Below, piece by piece: positions 46,420 through 56,014 of a stretch of DNA of 64,000 nucleotides; positions within the stretch are counted from its first letter, which is position 1, and each line of letters opens with the position of its first letter. The stretch is taken from positions 62,001-126,000 of the forward strand of contig NZ_PENI01000027.1 of NCBI RefSeq assembly GCF_003688995.1, written 5' to 3'. The notes beneath the pieces are model-generated. The model did no database searches. It worked only from the letters and a program-made list of their open reading frames with translations, and was not told the DNA's origin. This DNA is from Streptomyces shenzhenensis. GTDB lineage: Bacteria; Actinomycetota; Actinomycetes; Streptomycetales; Streptomycetaceae. A program made the translations under genes and the position numbers.

Positions 46420-46620
46420 ACGGACCTGGTCGCGCGGGCCACCGGGGTCTTTCGGCCCGTCCTCGGCCAGTGTTTCCGCGACAAGCGCGACGTCTTCGGC
46501 GCGGTGGCCGACCGGGTCACCGAGCAGGTGCCCCGGGCCGCGCCGCGGGCCGGGCCCCCGGGCGGACCGGGTGTACGGGGTGCTCGCGGTGCGGCTGGAC
46601 GCGGTGGCCGGGGCCGACAG
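46420..46620 (+). pseudogene. TetR-family regulator fragment
   Basis: One frame reads DLVARATGVFRPVLGQCFRD, then KRDVFGAVADRVTEQV, the recognition-helix end of a TetR HTH (VARAGVSRPVLYQYFRDKDDVFRAV). No start or downstream sense frame. The rest of 46317-46784 holds nothing clear. Confidence 0.5.
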
Positions 46621-46784
46621 GGCACGCTGCCGGCCGGGGCGGGGCCCTGGGCGCCAGCCCGGTCGGAGGGCTCCCCCGAGGTGCCGTGCGGCTGGGTGCC
46701 CGGCCGGTGGCAGGGGGGCGGGGGCGGGGCGTGGGGCGGATGAGAGGGTCGGGGCATGAACACTCACCGAGAGGGGTGACAGGG

Positions 46785-48029
46785 ATGACGCAGCAGGTCA
46801 CCAACTGGGCACGCAACATCACCTACACGGCCGAGGAGTACCACCGCCCGCGGTCGCTGGACGCGCTGCGGTCCCTGGTGGCCGCGAACGCGCGGATCCG
46901 GGTGCTGGGCAGCGGCCACTCGTTCAACGGGATCGCCGACCCGGGCCCCGACGGCGTCCTGCTGTCGATCGCCGATCTGCCGCGGCTGCTCGACGTGGAC
47001 ACCGCGGCCCGTACGGTACGGGTCTCGGGCGGCGTCCGCTACGCCGAACTGGCCCGCGCGGTGCACGCGCACGGTCTGGCCCTGCCCAACATGGCCTCTC
47101 TGCCGCATATCTCGGTGGCCGGTTCGGTGGCCACCGGCACCCATGGCTCCGGGATCGGCAACGGCTCGCTGGCCGCGCCGGTGCGGGAGGTGGAGCTGGT
47201 CACGGCGGACGGCTCGACGGTGCCGGTGGCCCGCGGCGACGCCCGCTTCGACGGCGCGGTGACCTCCCTCGGCGCGCTCGGCGTGGTCACCGCGCTCACC
47301 CTCGACCTGGAACCCGCCTACCGGGTCGAGCAGCATGTGTTCACCGAACTGCCGCTGGCCGGGCTGGACTTCGAGACGGTCGCGGCCTCGGCGTACAGCG
47401 TGAGCCTGTTCACCGACTGGCGGCAGCCGGGCTTCCGGCAGGTGTGGCTCAAGCGGCGCACCGACCAGGCGCCGCCCCGCTTCCCCTGGGCGGCACCCGC
47501 GACCGAGGCCATGCACCCGGTGCCGGGCATGCCCGCGGTCAACTGCACCCAGCAGTTCGGCGTGCCCGGGCCGTGGCACGAGCGACTGCCGCACTTCAAG
47601 GCGGAGTTCACCCCGAGCAGCGGCGACGAGCTCCAGTCGGAGTACCTGCTGCCGCGTACCGCCGCGCTGGACGCGCTGCACGCGGTGGACGCGATCCGGG
47701 AGACGGTCGCCTCCGTCCTGCAGACCTGCGAGGTGCGGACCGTCGCCGCCGACCCCCAGTGGCTCAGCCCCGCCCACGGACGGGACTCGGTCGCGCTGCA
47801 CTTCACCTGGGTCGACGACATGGCGGCGGTGCTGCCGGTGGTGCGCCGGCTGGAGCAGGCGCTCGACCCCTTCGCGCCGCGCCCGCACTGGGGCAAGGTG
47901 TTCACCGCGCCGGCCGCCGTGCTGCGCGGCCGGTACCCGCGCCTCGACGACTTCCTCGCGCTCGCCAAGTCCCTCGACCCGACCGGCAAGTTCACCAACG
48001 CCTTCGTCCGCGAGTCGCTGGGCGTCTGA
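46785..48029 (+). CDS. Alditol oxidase (VAO-family flavoenzyme)
   Basis: 414 aa from ATG 46785; the very long upstream frame is spurious. H45 in RVLGSGHSFNG is the site of covalent FAD attachment in this family. PHISVAGSVATGTHGSGIGN completes the FAD pocket, and RPHWGKVFT with SLDPTGKFTNAFVRE is the usual C-terminus. Size and motifs match Streptomyces alditol oxidases, which oxidise the terminal hydroxyl of xylitol or sorbitol with O2, giving the aldose and H2O2. Cytosolic. Confidence 0.87.
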   Translation: MTQQVTNWARNITYTAEEYHRPRSLDALRSLVAANARIRVLGSGHSFNGIADPGPDGVLLSIADLPRLLDVDTAARTVRVSGGVRYAELARAVHAHGLALPNMASLPHISVAGSVATGTHGSGIGNGSLAAPVREVELVTADGSTVPVARGDARFDGAVTSLGALGVVTALTLDLEPAYRVEQHVFTELPLAGLDFETVAASAYSVSLFTDWRQPGFRQVWLKRRTDQAPPRFPWAAPATEAMHPVPGMPAVNCTQQFGVPGPWHERLPHFKAEFTPSSGDELQSEYLLPRTAALDALHAVDAIRETVASVLQTCEVRTVAADPQWLSPAHGRDSVALHFTWVDDMAAVLPVVRRLEQALDPFAPRPHWGKVFTAPAAVLRGRYPRLDDFLALAKSLDPTGKFTNAFVRESLGV

Positions 48030-48203
48030 CTTCGCGCAGCCCCTTTCCCCAGCCCTTGTCGAACGCCACTCCCCGCTCGGCCTCCGCAGTCCGCGCTCCC
48101 CCGCCCGGTGCCGTTCTGTGTTTCGTCGTTTCGTCCGGTGTCTCTTCCGGCAGTACTTCCTGGGGTCATCCCCATGGCCACCGTCCTTCCGGCAAGGAGA
48201 CCG

Positions 48204-51053
48204 ATGTCTTTCCGTACCGCTGACTACGTCGAGGACGTCTCGCCCGGCTCGGGGACCCTGCCGCCCCGGGCCTGGTACGCCTCGTCCGATGCCGCTTCCC
48301 TGTCCCTGAACGGCAGTTGGCACTTCCGTCTGTCGCCGACGGCCGACGCCGAGGACGCCGCGTTCGCCGAGCCGGGGTACGACTCCGGCGGCTGGGCGGA
48401 GGTGTCGGTGCCCGGCCACTGGGTCCTCCAGGGCCACGGCTCCCCGATCTACACCAACCACCGCTACCCGTTCCCGGTGGACCCGCCGCGCGTGCCCACC
48501 GAGAACCCCACCGGCGACCATCTGCGCGTCTTCGACCTGCCCGCGGACTGGCCCGCCGACGGCGGCTGCGTGCTGCGGTTCGACGGCGTGGAGTCCTGCG
48601 CCCGCGTCTGGCTGAACGGCACGGACATCGGCGGGTTCAAGGGCTCCCGGCTGCCGCACGAGTTCGCCGTCGGGCAGCTGCTGCGGCCCCGCGGCAACGT
48701 GCTGGCCGTCCGCGTCCACCAGTGGTCGGCCGGCTCGTACCTGGAGGACCAGGACCAGTGGTGGCTGCCGGGCATCTTCCGCGATGTCACCCTGCTGCAC
48801 CGCCCGGCGGGCGCCGTCCGCGACTTCTTCGTGCACGCCTCCTACGACCATGTCTCCGGCGCGGGCACGCTGCGCGTCGACTCGGACGTGCCCGGCCGGG
48901 TCACCGTGCCGGACCTCGGCGTCGACGTCGCGACCGGCGAGCCGGTGACGGTACCGGTCGAGCCGTGGACCGCGGAGACCCCGACGCTGTACGACGGCGT
49001 GCTGGCCACCGAGGGCGAGCGGGTGCCGCTGCGCATCGGCTTCCGCACGGTGGCGCTCGCCGACGGGCTGATCAAGGTGAACGGCAGGCCGGTCCTGTTC
49101 AAGGGCGTCAACCGGCACGAGTGGCATCCGCGCCGGGGCCGCGCCCTCGACCGGGAGACGATGCGCGCGGACGTGCTGCTGATGAAGCGGCACAACATCA
49201 ACGCCGTGCGCACCTCCCACTACCCGCCGCACCCCGCCTTCCTGTCGCTCTGCGACGAGCTGGGCCTGTGGGTGATCGACGAGTGCGACCTGGAGACGCA
49301 CGGCTTCACCGAGCAGGGCTGGCGGGACAACCCCGTCGACGACGACCGCTGGACCCCGGCCCTGCTGGACCGCGCCGCCCGGACGGTGGAGCGCGACAAG
49401 AACCACCCGTCGGTGCTGATCTGGTCCCTCGGCAACGAGGCCGGCACCGGCCGCGGCCTGACCGCGATGGCCGAGTGGATCCGCGGCCGGGACTCCTCGC
49501 GGCTCGTCCACTACGAGGGCGACCTCACCTGCCGTGACACGGACGTGTACTCACGCATGTACGCCGCGCACGCCGAGGTCGAGCGGATCGGCCGCGGCCT
49601 GGACGGCGGCACCGGGCGGCGCCGCCGGCTCCCCTTCATCCAGTGCGAGTACGGGCACGCCATGGGCAACGGCCCCGGCGGCCTCGCCGACTACCAGCGG
49701 ATCTTCGAGTCGTACGAGCGGCTCCAGGGCGGTTTCGTCTGGGAGTGGATCGACCACGGCATCGAGGACGAGCGGTACGGCTTCGCGTACGGCGGCGACT
49801 TCGGCGAGGAGCTGCACGACGGGAACTTCGTCTGCGACGGGCTGCTGTTCCCGGACCGCCGGCCCTCCCCCGGCCTGATCGAGTACAAGAAGGTGATCGA
49901 GCCCGTCGGGATCGACGGGGACGGCGCGGGCGGCACCGTACGCATCGTCAACAAGCAGGACTTCGCCGATCTGTCCGCGTTCGCGTTCACATGGGCCTAC
50001 CAGGTGGACGGCGAGACGGTCGAGTCGGGCGACCTGCCGGTGCCGGCCCTGGCCCCCGGCGAGTCGGCCGAGGTGAAGCTCCCGCCACCGCCACCGGCCG
50101 GCCCCGGCGAGACACAGGGGACGGTACGGGCGGTGCTGGCCGCCGACACCGCGTGGGGGCCGCGCGGCCATGTGGTCGCCTGGGGCCGGTTCCCGGTCAC
50201 CGCGCGCCAAATGCCGTCCGTCGCGGCGACCGCCCGACCGGTGACCGGCGAGCGGCGGATCACGCTCGGCCCGGCCGCGTTCGACGCCCGTACCGGCGCG
50301 CTCACGGCGATCGGCGCGGTGCCGGTCACCGGTCTGCGGCTGGACGTGTGGCGGGCGACGACCGACAACGACGACGGCGCGGCCTGGCAGACCGACACCC
50401 GCTACGGGCTGCTGTGGCGCCGGCTGGGCCTGCACCGCATGCGGCACCGCCTCGACGCGGTGGAAGCCGAGGGCGACGCGCTGACGGTACGCACCCGGGT
50501 GGCGCCCGCCGCCCGGGAGGTGGGCCTGGCGACGGTGTACCGCTGGACGTCGGACGGGGGCCGGCTGAGGCTGACGGTGTCGGTGTCCCCGGAGGGCGAC
50601 TGGACGGTGCCGCTGCCCCGGCTCGGCATCCGCTTCGGGCTGTCCGCGGCCGACCGGGTGCGCTGGTTCGGCGGCGGTCCCGGCGAGGCGTACCCGGACA
50701 CCAGGTCGGCCGCGCTGCCGGGCCGTTGGGAGTCCACGGTCGACGATCTGCAGACGCCGTACGTGCGCCCGCAGGAGAACGGTGCCCGGGCCGACGTCCG
50801 CTGGGCGGAGATCGGCGGCCTGCGCGTCGAGGGCGACCCGGAGTTCTGGTTCACCGCCCGCCGCTGGACCACCGAGCACCTGGACGCCGCGGCGCACCTC
50901 AGCGACCTCACGCCCGGCGACACGGTGTGGGTCAACCTCGACCACGGCCAGCACGGCATCGGCTCGCAGTCCTGCGGTCCCGGCCCGCTCCCGCGGTACC
51001 GCCTACGGGCCGAGCCGGCCGAGTTCTCGTTCGTCTTCTCGCCCCTGGGCTGA
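48204..51053 (+). CDS. lacZ: GH2 beta-galactosidase (LacZ type)
   Basis: 949 aa; ATG 48204 with AAGGAGA 3 nt before it. Sugar-binding domain (SLNGSWHFRLSP; GHWVLQGHGSPIYTNHRYPF), then the TIM barrel with acid/base E412 (SLGNEAGTG) and nucleophile E482 (FIQCEYGHAMGNG), then the small-chain C-terminal domain (WFGGGPGEAYPDT...). No signal peptide, so intracellular lactose or galactoside hydrolysis. Alone, with no nearby lactose permease. Confidence 0.92.
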   Translation: MSFRTADYVEDVSPGSGTLPPRAWYASSDAASLSLNGSWHFRLSPTADAEDAAFAEPGYDSGGWAEVSVPGHWVLQGHGSPIYTNHRYPFPVDPPRVPTENPTGDHLRVFDLPADWPADGGCVLRFDGVESCARVWLNGTDIGGFKGSRLPHEFAVGQLLRPRGNVLAVRVHQWSAGSYLEDQDQWWLPGIFRDVTLLHRPAGAVRDFFVHASYDHVSGAGTLRVDSDVPGRVTVPDLGVDVATGEPVTVPVEPWTAETPTLYDGVLATEGERVPLRIGFRTVALADGLIKVNGRPVLFKGVNRHEWHPRRGRALDRETMRADVLLMKRHNINAVRTSHYPPHPAFLSLCDELGLWVIDECDLETHGFTEQGWRDNPVDDDRWTPALLDRAARTVERDKNHPSVLIWSLGNEAGTGRGLTAMAEWIRGRDSSRLVHYEGDLTCRDTDVYSRMYAAHAEVERIGRGLDGGTGRRRRLPFIQCEYGHAMGNGPGGLADYQRIFESYERLQGGFVWEWIDHGIEDERYGFAYGGDFGEELHDGNFVCDGLLFPDRRPSPGLIEYKKVIEPVGIDGDGAGGTVRIVNKQDFADLSAFAFTWAYQVDGETVESGDLPVPALAPGESAEVKLPPPPPAGPGETQGTVRAVLAADTAWGPRGHVVAWGRFPVTARQMPSVAATARPVTGERRITLGPAAFDARTGALTAIGAVPVTGLRLDVWRATTDNDDGAAWQTDTRYGLLWRRLGLHRMRHRLDAVEAEGDALTVRTRVAPAAREVGLATVYRWTSDGGRLRLTVSVSPEGDWTVPLPRLGIRFGLSAADRVRWFGGGPGEAYPDTRSAALPGRWESTVDDLQTPYVRPQENGARADVRWAEIGGLRVEGDPEFWFTARRWTTEHLDAAAHLSDLTPGDTVWVNLDHGQHGIGSQSCGPGPLPRYRLRAEPAEFSFVFSPLG

Positions 51054-51069
51054 CCGACGTGGGCACCGG

Positions 51070-52281
51070 TCACGCGCCGCGGACCGGTGTGGTCAGCGCC
51101 GCCGTCGCGATCAGCACGCAGCACACCCCGGCGAGCGCGGCGACCGGGGCCGTCCCGTACCGTTCCGCGGACCAGGTGAGGACGGCCGCGCCGATGGGCG
51201 CCGCCGCGTACTGGAGGGTCCAGAAGGCGGACGTGACCCGGCCTAGCAGGGGTTCCGGGGTGACCTCCTGACGCAGTGACATCGAGCAGGTGCCCGCCAT
51301 GCCGACGCAGGCCAGGAAGACCGCGCTCAGCCCGGCGACAGCGGCGACCTCCTGCACCCGGCCGAGGCCGGCGAAGGCCAGGCCGCACACCGCGACCGAG
51401 CCGATCCAGGCCGGCCCGAAGCCGAGCCGTCGGCGGACCGGGGCGACGAGGAGGGAGCCCGCGATCGTACCCAGCGCGCCCGCCGCCATGACGGTGCCGA
51501 CCGTGCCGTCGGGGCGGCCGAGGTCGTACTTGAGGTGGTAGATGACCAGGTCGGTCAGGCCCAGGGTGAGAAAGCTGAAGACGAACAGGAGCGCGGTCAG
51601 GGCGCGCAGCACCGGGTGGTGGCGGAGGAAGGACACACCCGTGCGCAGGTCGCTCCACAGACCGGCGTGCCCGGGCCGTTCGGCGCCGTCCGGGGCGCGC
51701 TTCCCGAGCCGTACGAAGAGCAGACACGCCGCCGACACCCCGAAGCTCGCCGCGTCCACGCCCACGGCGGCGGCCGGTCCCGTCCAGGCCGCCACCAGGC
51801 CCGCGCCCAGCGGCCCCAGGACCCCGGCCGCCGCGGCGGTCGCGTTCAGCCGGCCGTTGGCCTCGGTCAGCCGGCTCCGGCCGACCAGCCCGCGCACGAC
51901 GGTGACGTACCCGACGGCGAACAGCATGCCGACGGCCTCGCACACCGGGAGGACCGCGTAGAGCAGCCAGATGCGCGGGCCGAACGCCCACACCAGGGGG
52001 ACCAGCCCGTACAGCGCCATGCGCAGCAGATCGCAGGCGATCAGCAGCCTGCGGCGGTCGACCCGGTCCACCAGCGCCCCGGCGAACACCGCGGCCAGTA
52101 CGGAGGCCGCGGCGCCGACCGCCGTCAGCAGCCCCATCCGGGCGAGCGAGCCGGTGGCCTGGAGCACCAGCAGCGGCAGGGCGATCAGCGCGAAGGAGTC
52201 ACCGAGGACCGAGAGGGTCTGCGCGGTCCAGAAGATCCCGAAGTCCCGTTGCCGCCACAGGGGTCGTGCCCCGTCGCTCAT
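51070..52281 (-). CDS. MFS transporter (drug-export type)
   Basis: 403 aa from ATG 52281; a further 450 codons open upstream are antisense to the next gene and not used. About 10-12 membrane segments; motif A-like GALVDRVDRRRLLIACDLLR between helices 2 and 3. Similar to the MFS exporters of macrolides and other drugs in Streptomyces. Convergent with beta-galactosidase, divergent from the toroid gene. Confidence 0.87.
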   Translation of the reverse strand: MSDGARPLWRQRDFGIFWTAQTLSVLGDSFALIALPLLVLQATGSLARMGLLTAVGAAASVLAAVFAGALVDRVDRRRLLIACDLLRMALYGLVPLVWAFGPRIWLLYAVLPVCEAVGMLFAVGYVTVVRGLVGRSRLTEANGRLNATAAAAGVLGPLGAGLVAAWTGPAAAVGVDAASFGVSAACLLFVRLGKRAPDGAERPGHAGLWSDLRTGVSFLRHHPVLRALTALLFVFSFLTLGLTDLVIYHLKYDLGRPDGTVGTVMAAGALGTIAGSLLVAPVRRRLGFGPAWIGSVAVCGLAFAGLGRVQEVAAVAGLSAVFLACVGMAGTCSMSLRQEVTPEPLLGRVTSAFWTLQYAAAPIGAAVLTWSAERYGTAPVAALAGVCCVLIATAALTTPVRGA

Positions 52282-52471
52282 CCGCCCCGCCCCCGTTCCC
52301 GCGGCCACTCTATGCCGGGAAGGCGCCGGGATCGCCTGCGGCATGCGCCGCGGCCGCGGCCTCGCCGAACCCGATCCGGCCGACGCCCCAGGGGTCCCGC
52401 CGACCCCATAGACTGGATTCTTCGCGAGAGTGAGCGGATGTGTCGTGCCGTCCCGGGGGAGGGAGCGCGCC

Positions 52472-53857
52472 TTGTCGCAACAGCAGCTGGGACGTGGGCC
52501 CTCGATGTCCGGCGCGACCGATCCGGCGCCCGCGCCCGGCGCGGGTTCGCCGCCGGCCCGGTTCGTCGGCTGGCTGGGGAGCCTGGGCTGCGCGGCCGCG
52601 GGATACGGCGTCTTCCAGGCCCTGTTCGGGGTGCTGCCGGACTCGCTCGGCGGGGAGGCGGCCAAGTGGCTGGTCTCCGGGGTGAGCGGCATCGGTACGG
52701 CCGTGGCGGCGTGGCTCGCGGCGGCACTGCTGCGGGTCCGGGCCGGCGCGGCGGGCCGGACCGCTCCGGCGGCCGTCCGGGCGGCGTCCGCCAACTCAGG
52801 CCCGCTGCCCGGGATGTTCGCCGCCGCGTACGAGACGCTGGTGAGCGAGGTGACCGTCGTCGACGATCCGGTGCGCGGCCGGCTCACCGGCTGGTCGCAC
52901 TCGCTGGGCGAGGGCAGCGCGTCGCCGCCCACGGCGCTCAGCACGGCGTACGGCCTGCACATGATGCTCGATCTGGGGGTGCCGGACGGGCGGTTGAGCA
53001 CGGGCGACCTGGTGGAGACGCTGTGGCGGCTGCGGCTGCCGGACGGCGGCTGGTCGGCCCGCACCCAGGGCTCCGAGGCCCGGCCCGAGGTCACGGCGCT
53101 GGTGCTGGGCGCGCTGGCGCGGGCCGGTTCGTCCGGTGACCGGGTGGCGGCTGAAGTGGCCGGGTGCACCGCGCGTTTCACCCGCGCGTCCGACCCGGCG
53201 GGCCGGGACGCGACCCATGTCGTCACGACCGTGCTGCGCGGTCTGCTGCGCGCCGCGCCCCGTGCGCCGGTCCTGCCCGAGCTGTGCGAGACCCTGGTCG
53301 ACGGCGCGCTCGACGACGAGCGCCGGGAACACCTGCGCTGCTGGGCGTACCGGCTGCAGCCGCCGTACGGGCCGCCGTCGGCGCTGCACACCGCGCAGGC
53401 CGTGGTCGCCCTGGACCGGGCGGCGCGGGTACTGGGCGAGACGGCGGCGGCGCGGGCGGCCCGCCAGGACGGGGTGCGCTGGCTGCTCGCCTGCCCGGAA
53501 GCGCGGCACGACACCTGCCCGGACGTGACGAATCTGCGCGAGGAGGTGCGCCGGCCGCGCACCGACGACCCGGCCCGGCACGAGGTGCTGAACGTACGGC
53601 ACTTCACGGCGTCCTGGCTGGTGCGCGCGCTGACCACGCCCGGCGCCCGGGAGGTCGTGCTGGCGGACGGTCTTCAGGCGCGCTGGCGGGAGCGGCTGGA
53701 CGGCGCGTTCGCCACTGTGTGGGCGGGGCAGACGGACGGCATCTGGAGCTGGGACCGGGGCGACGGCACCGAGCTGCGCCGCCCCATGTGGATGACCTAT
53801 CAAGGCCTTTCGGCGATGCGCACCCATGCCGTATGGATGTATCAGCCGGATGGTTGA
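52472..53857 (+). CDS. Membrane-anchored alpha/alpha-toroid protein (prenyltransferase/squalene cyclase-like repeats)
   Basis: 461 aa from TTG 52472 (GGGAGGGAG upstream); GTG 52430 and ATG 52505 are alternatives. Two hydrophobic segments (FVGWLGSLGCAAAGYGVFQALF; WLVSGVSGIGTAVAAWLAAALL) lie at the N-terminus. The rest has toroid repeats with LRLPDGGWSARTQGSEARPE and GIWSWDRGDG-like QW/GGW motifs. The catalytic DxDD of squalene cyclases is not seen, so a terpene-cyclase role is doubtful. The cupin gene follows by 37 nt. Confidence 0.7.
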   Translation: MSQQQLGRGPSMSGATDPAPAPGAGSPPARFVGWLGSLGCAAAGYGVFQALFGVLPDSLGGEAAKWLVSGVSGIGTAVAAWLAAALLRVRAGAAGRTAPAAVRAASANSGPLPGMFAAAYETLVSEVTVVDDPVRGRLTGWSHSLGEGSASPPTALSTAYGLHMMLDLGVPDGRLSTGDLVETLWRLRLPDGGWSARTQGSEARPEVTALVLGALARAGSSGDRVAAEVAGCTARFTRASDPAGRDATHVVTTVLRGLLRAAPRAPVLPELCETLVDGALDDERREHLRCWAYRLQPPYGPPSALHTAQAVVALDRAARVLGETAAARAARQDGVRWLLACPEARHDTCPDVTNLREEVRRPRTDDPARHEVLNVRHFTASWLVRALTTPGAREVVLADGLQARWRERLDGAFATVWAGQTDGIWSWDRGDGTELRRPMWMTYQGLSAMRTHAVWMYQPDG

Positions 53858-53894
53858 ACACGCCGTGCGGGCACGGCGGTCGGAGGGTGGGCGC

Positions 53895-54623
53895 ATGGGC
53901 GGTCGACAGGTCCTCGTGGCACAGCGGTTGCTGGCCGAGACCCTGGACGGGGCGCTGCCCGAGCATGAACGGGTGCTCGCGGCCCGTGCCGTGGTCGCCG
54001 AACTGGGCTCTCCCGAACGGCTGTTGGAGCTGATCGCGGAGTTGGCATCGGGCGAGGGCGACCCGGCGGGGTGTGCCCGGCTGTCGTACCGGCATGTGCT
54101 CGGCTTCGACAAGCTCCTGCTGATCGACGGTGGCCCCCGGCACATGCTGCGCGCCCACGTCTGGCACCCGGGCACCGGTGCGGCGGGCAAGGAGGATGTC
54201 CACAACCACCGTTCGGCGCTGGCCTCCTGCATCGTGCGGGGCCGGCTGGCGATGGAGCTGTACGAGGCGGGTGGCGACGGGGTCGCGGCGGACCGCTACG
54301 AGGAGACGCTGTCGGACGGTACGGGGGACTGGCTGCTGGCGCCGGCCGGGCGGGCGCCGCTGCGGCTGACCCAGGTCGGGCAGTACACGGCGGGCAGTTC
54401 CTACGCCCTGCCCGCGCACACCCTGCACCGCGCCTGGTGCGACACGGACGCGCCGACGGTGACGCTGTTCCTGGAGACCGGCGCCGGACGGCGGCGGCAC
54501 ACGGACGTGTTCACGGTGGCCGGTCCGCATCCGGGGGCGGTGCCGAAGGTGCCGCTGGACGTGCCGGACTATCTGGCCGCGCTGGACGACCTGGCGGAGC
54601 TGCTCAGGAACTCGTACGCGTGA
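53895..54623 (+). CDS. Cupin-fold protein (cysteine dioxygenase-like)
   Basis: 242 aa; ATG 53895 with GGAGGG 7 nt upstream preferred to ATG 53850 overlapping the previous stop. Metal-binding pattern HNHRS (HVWHPGTG...DVHNHRSALASCIVRGRL) and a late HTLHR (SYALPAHTLHRAWCDTD) resemble cupin His ligands. Helical N-terminal 90 residues are not assigned. Same operon as the toroid protein; convergent with a Nudix gene, 20-bp overlap. Confidence 0.65.
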   Translation: MGGRQVLVAQRLLAETLDGALPEHERVLAARAVVAELGSPERLLELIAELASGEGDPAGCARLSYRHVLGFDKLLLIDGGPRHMLRAHVWHPGTGAAGKEDVHNHRSALASCIVRGRLAMELYEAGGDGVAADRYEETLSDGTGDWLLAPAGRAPLRLTQVGQYTAGSSYALPAHTLHRAWCDTDAPTVTLFLETGAGRRRHTDVFTVAGPHPGAVPKVPLDVPDYLAALDDLAELLRNSYA

Positions 54624-55035
54624 CGGCCTGGCGCACGACGTCCAGGTTGTAGTCGTCGATGTCGACGCGGGACAGCTCGTCGAGGGCCAGCCAGGCGTGG
54701 GCCTGGTCCGGCTCGGGCAGGGTGACGACCTGGGTCAACGGCCGGACCAGGAAGTTGTCCTGCCAGTTCTTGACCTCGTGCCCGCGGTACTCGCTGACGA
54801 AGGAGGACTCGCCGACCCGGCGGACGACCTCGCCGAGCAGGCCGGTCTCCTCCTTCAGCTCCCGCAGGGCACCGTCGGCGGGAGTCTCCCCCGGCTCCAG
54901 CTTCCCGCACGGCACGCCCCACACCCGGGGCAGGAACCGCTCGCGCTCGCTGCGGCGCACCAGGAGCACCCGCTCCCGCTCGTCCATCACGACGGCCGCC
55001 GCCAGTCGCCTCTCGCCGGGGATCTCCAGGTCCAT
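54604..55035 (-). CDS. Nudix hydrolase
   Basis: 143 aa from ATG 55035. A canonical Nudix box (GKLEPGETPADGALRELKEE, then TGL) in a 7,8-dihydro-8-oxoguanine triphosphatase-like layout. Substrate probably a nucleotide diphosphate derivative. Shares 20 bp at the 3' end with the cupin gene. Confidence 0.85.
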   Translation of the reverse strand: MDLEIPGERRLAAAVVMDERERVLLVRRSERERFLPRVWGVPCGKLEPGETPADGALRELKEETGLLGEVVRRVGESSFVSEYRGHEVKNWQDNFLVRPLTQVVTLPEPDQAHAWLALDELSRVDIDDYNLDVVRQAVTRTSS

Positions 55036-55134
55036 GATTCCTCGGTCCCTCGCCGGTGCTGAGTCCAAAGGGTCTGTTACCCAGGAAAGCCTCCACCGTA
55101 CCAGCGCGCGCCGGACGGGTCCGTGCCCTCGCGC

Positions 55135-55929
55135 TCATCCCGGTCGCCGCTCCAGCGCCCGTACGTCGTCGTACGAGGGGGTCGTGCCACGCGGTGCGCG
55201 CCCGCCCGCGATGTCGGCCATCGCGTCCAGGGCGGCGCCCAACGCCCTGCGGTACAGCAGTGATCCGAGGCTGATCCGGCGTACGCCCAGGTCGGTGAGG
55301 TGGGGGACGGTGGGACCGGTGGGCGAGTAGAGGATGTTCAGGGGGACGTCGAGATGCCGTACCAGGGCGGCGATCTCGTCGGGGTCGCTCAGCCCGGGTA
55401 CGAACACGCCGTCCGCGCCCGCCTGTCGGTAGGCCTCCAGCCGTTCCCGGGTTCCCGCCCCGTCGCCCAGCCAGTACGTGTCGGTCCGTGCGTTGACGAA
55501 GAGTCCGGGGGCGGCCGACTTGACGGCGGCGATCTTCGCGGCGTGCCGGCCCATGGGCCCGAGTCCGTCCTCCAGGTTGATGCCGACGGCCCCGACGGCC
55601 CACAACTGCCGTGCGAGTTCCGCCACTTCGTCGGGGTCGTCGCTGAAGCCGCCCTCGGCGTCGACGGAGAGCAGAAACGGCTCGGTGCCGAGGGTGAGGG
55701 CGAGCCGGAGGGTGTGGTCGCGGGTCGCCGCCGCGCCGTCGGGCAGCCCGGCCGCGGCGGCGACACCGAGGCTCGTCGTCCCGATCGCCGCGAACCCGCG
55801 TGCGGCGAGGGCGGCGGCGGAGGCGTGGTCCCAGGCCGTGGGCAGCACAAGGGGCGGACCCGGACGGCGGTGAAGCTCGTCGAAGGACCGCACCGCTTCC
55901 GGCACGGCTTGCTGCGCGATGTCGCTCAT
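55135..55929 (-). CDS. Isocitrate lyase / PEP mutase superfamily protein
   Basis: 264 aa from ATG 55929. LPTAWDHASAAALAARGFAA, SVDAEGGFSDDPDEVAELAR and GINLEDGL hold the metal- and phosphate-binding acidic residues of the family; VNARTDTYWLG follows. The catalytic KKCG-type loop of isocitrate lyase is not present, so it may be a C-C or C-P bond lyase of unknown substrate. Confidence 0.85.
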   Translation of the reverse strand: MSDIAQQAVPEAVRSFDELHRRPGPPLVLPTAWDHASAAALAARGFAAIGTTSLGVAAAAGLPDGAAATRDHTLRLALTLGTEPFLLSVDAEGGFSDDPDEVAELARQLWAVGAVGINLEDGLGPMGRHAAKIAAVKSAAPGLFVNARTDTYWLGDGAGTRERLEAYRQAGADGVFVPGLSDPDEIAALVRHLDVPLNILYSPTGPTVPHLTDLGVRRISLGSLLYRRALGAALDAMADIAGGRAPRGTTPSYDDVRALERRPG

Positions 55930-56014
55930 ACGCCCAACGCTAGGCCCGCCTCGCTTCGGCACCGCCCGAAACATCCACGCAACGGACAGGGGGCTTCTGG
56001 GCGGGCGGGTGTTG

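Noticed and set aside
44841..46784. Very long N-terminal extension of the alditol oxidase
   Set aside because: It is antisense to the radical SAM gene; the real start at 46785 has a ribosome binding site and matches family length.
52282..53637. N-terminal extension of the MFS transporter frame
   Set aside because: Lies opposite the toroid gene, has no membrane or domain character; ATG 52281 fits the family.
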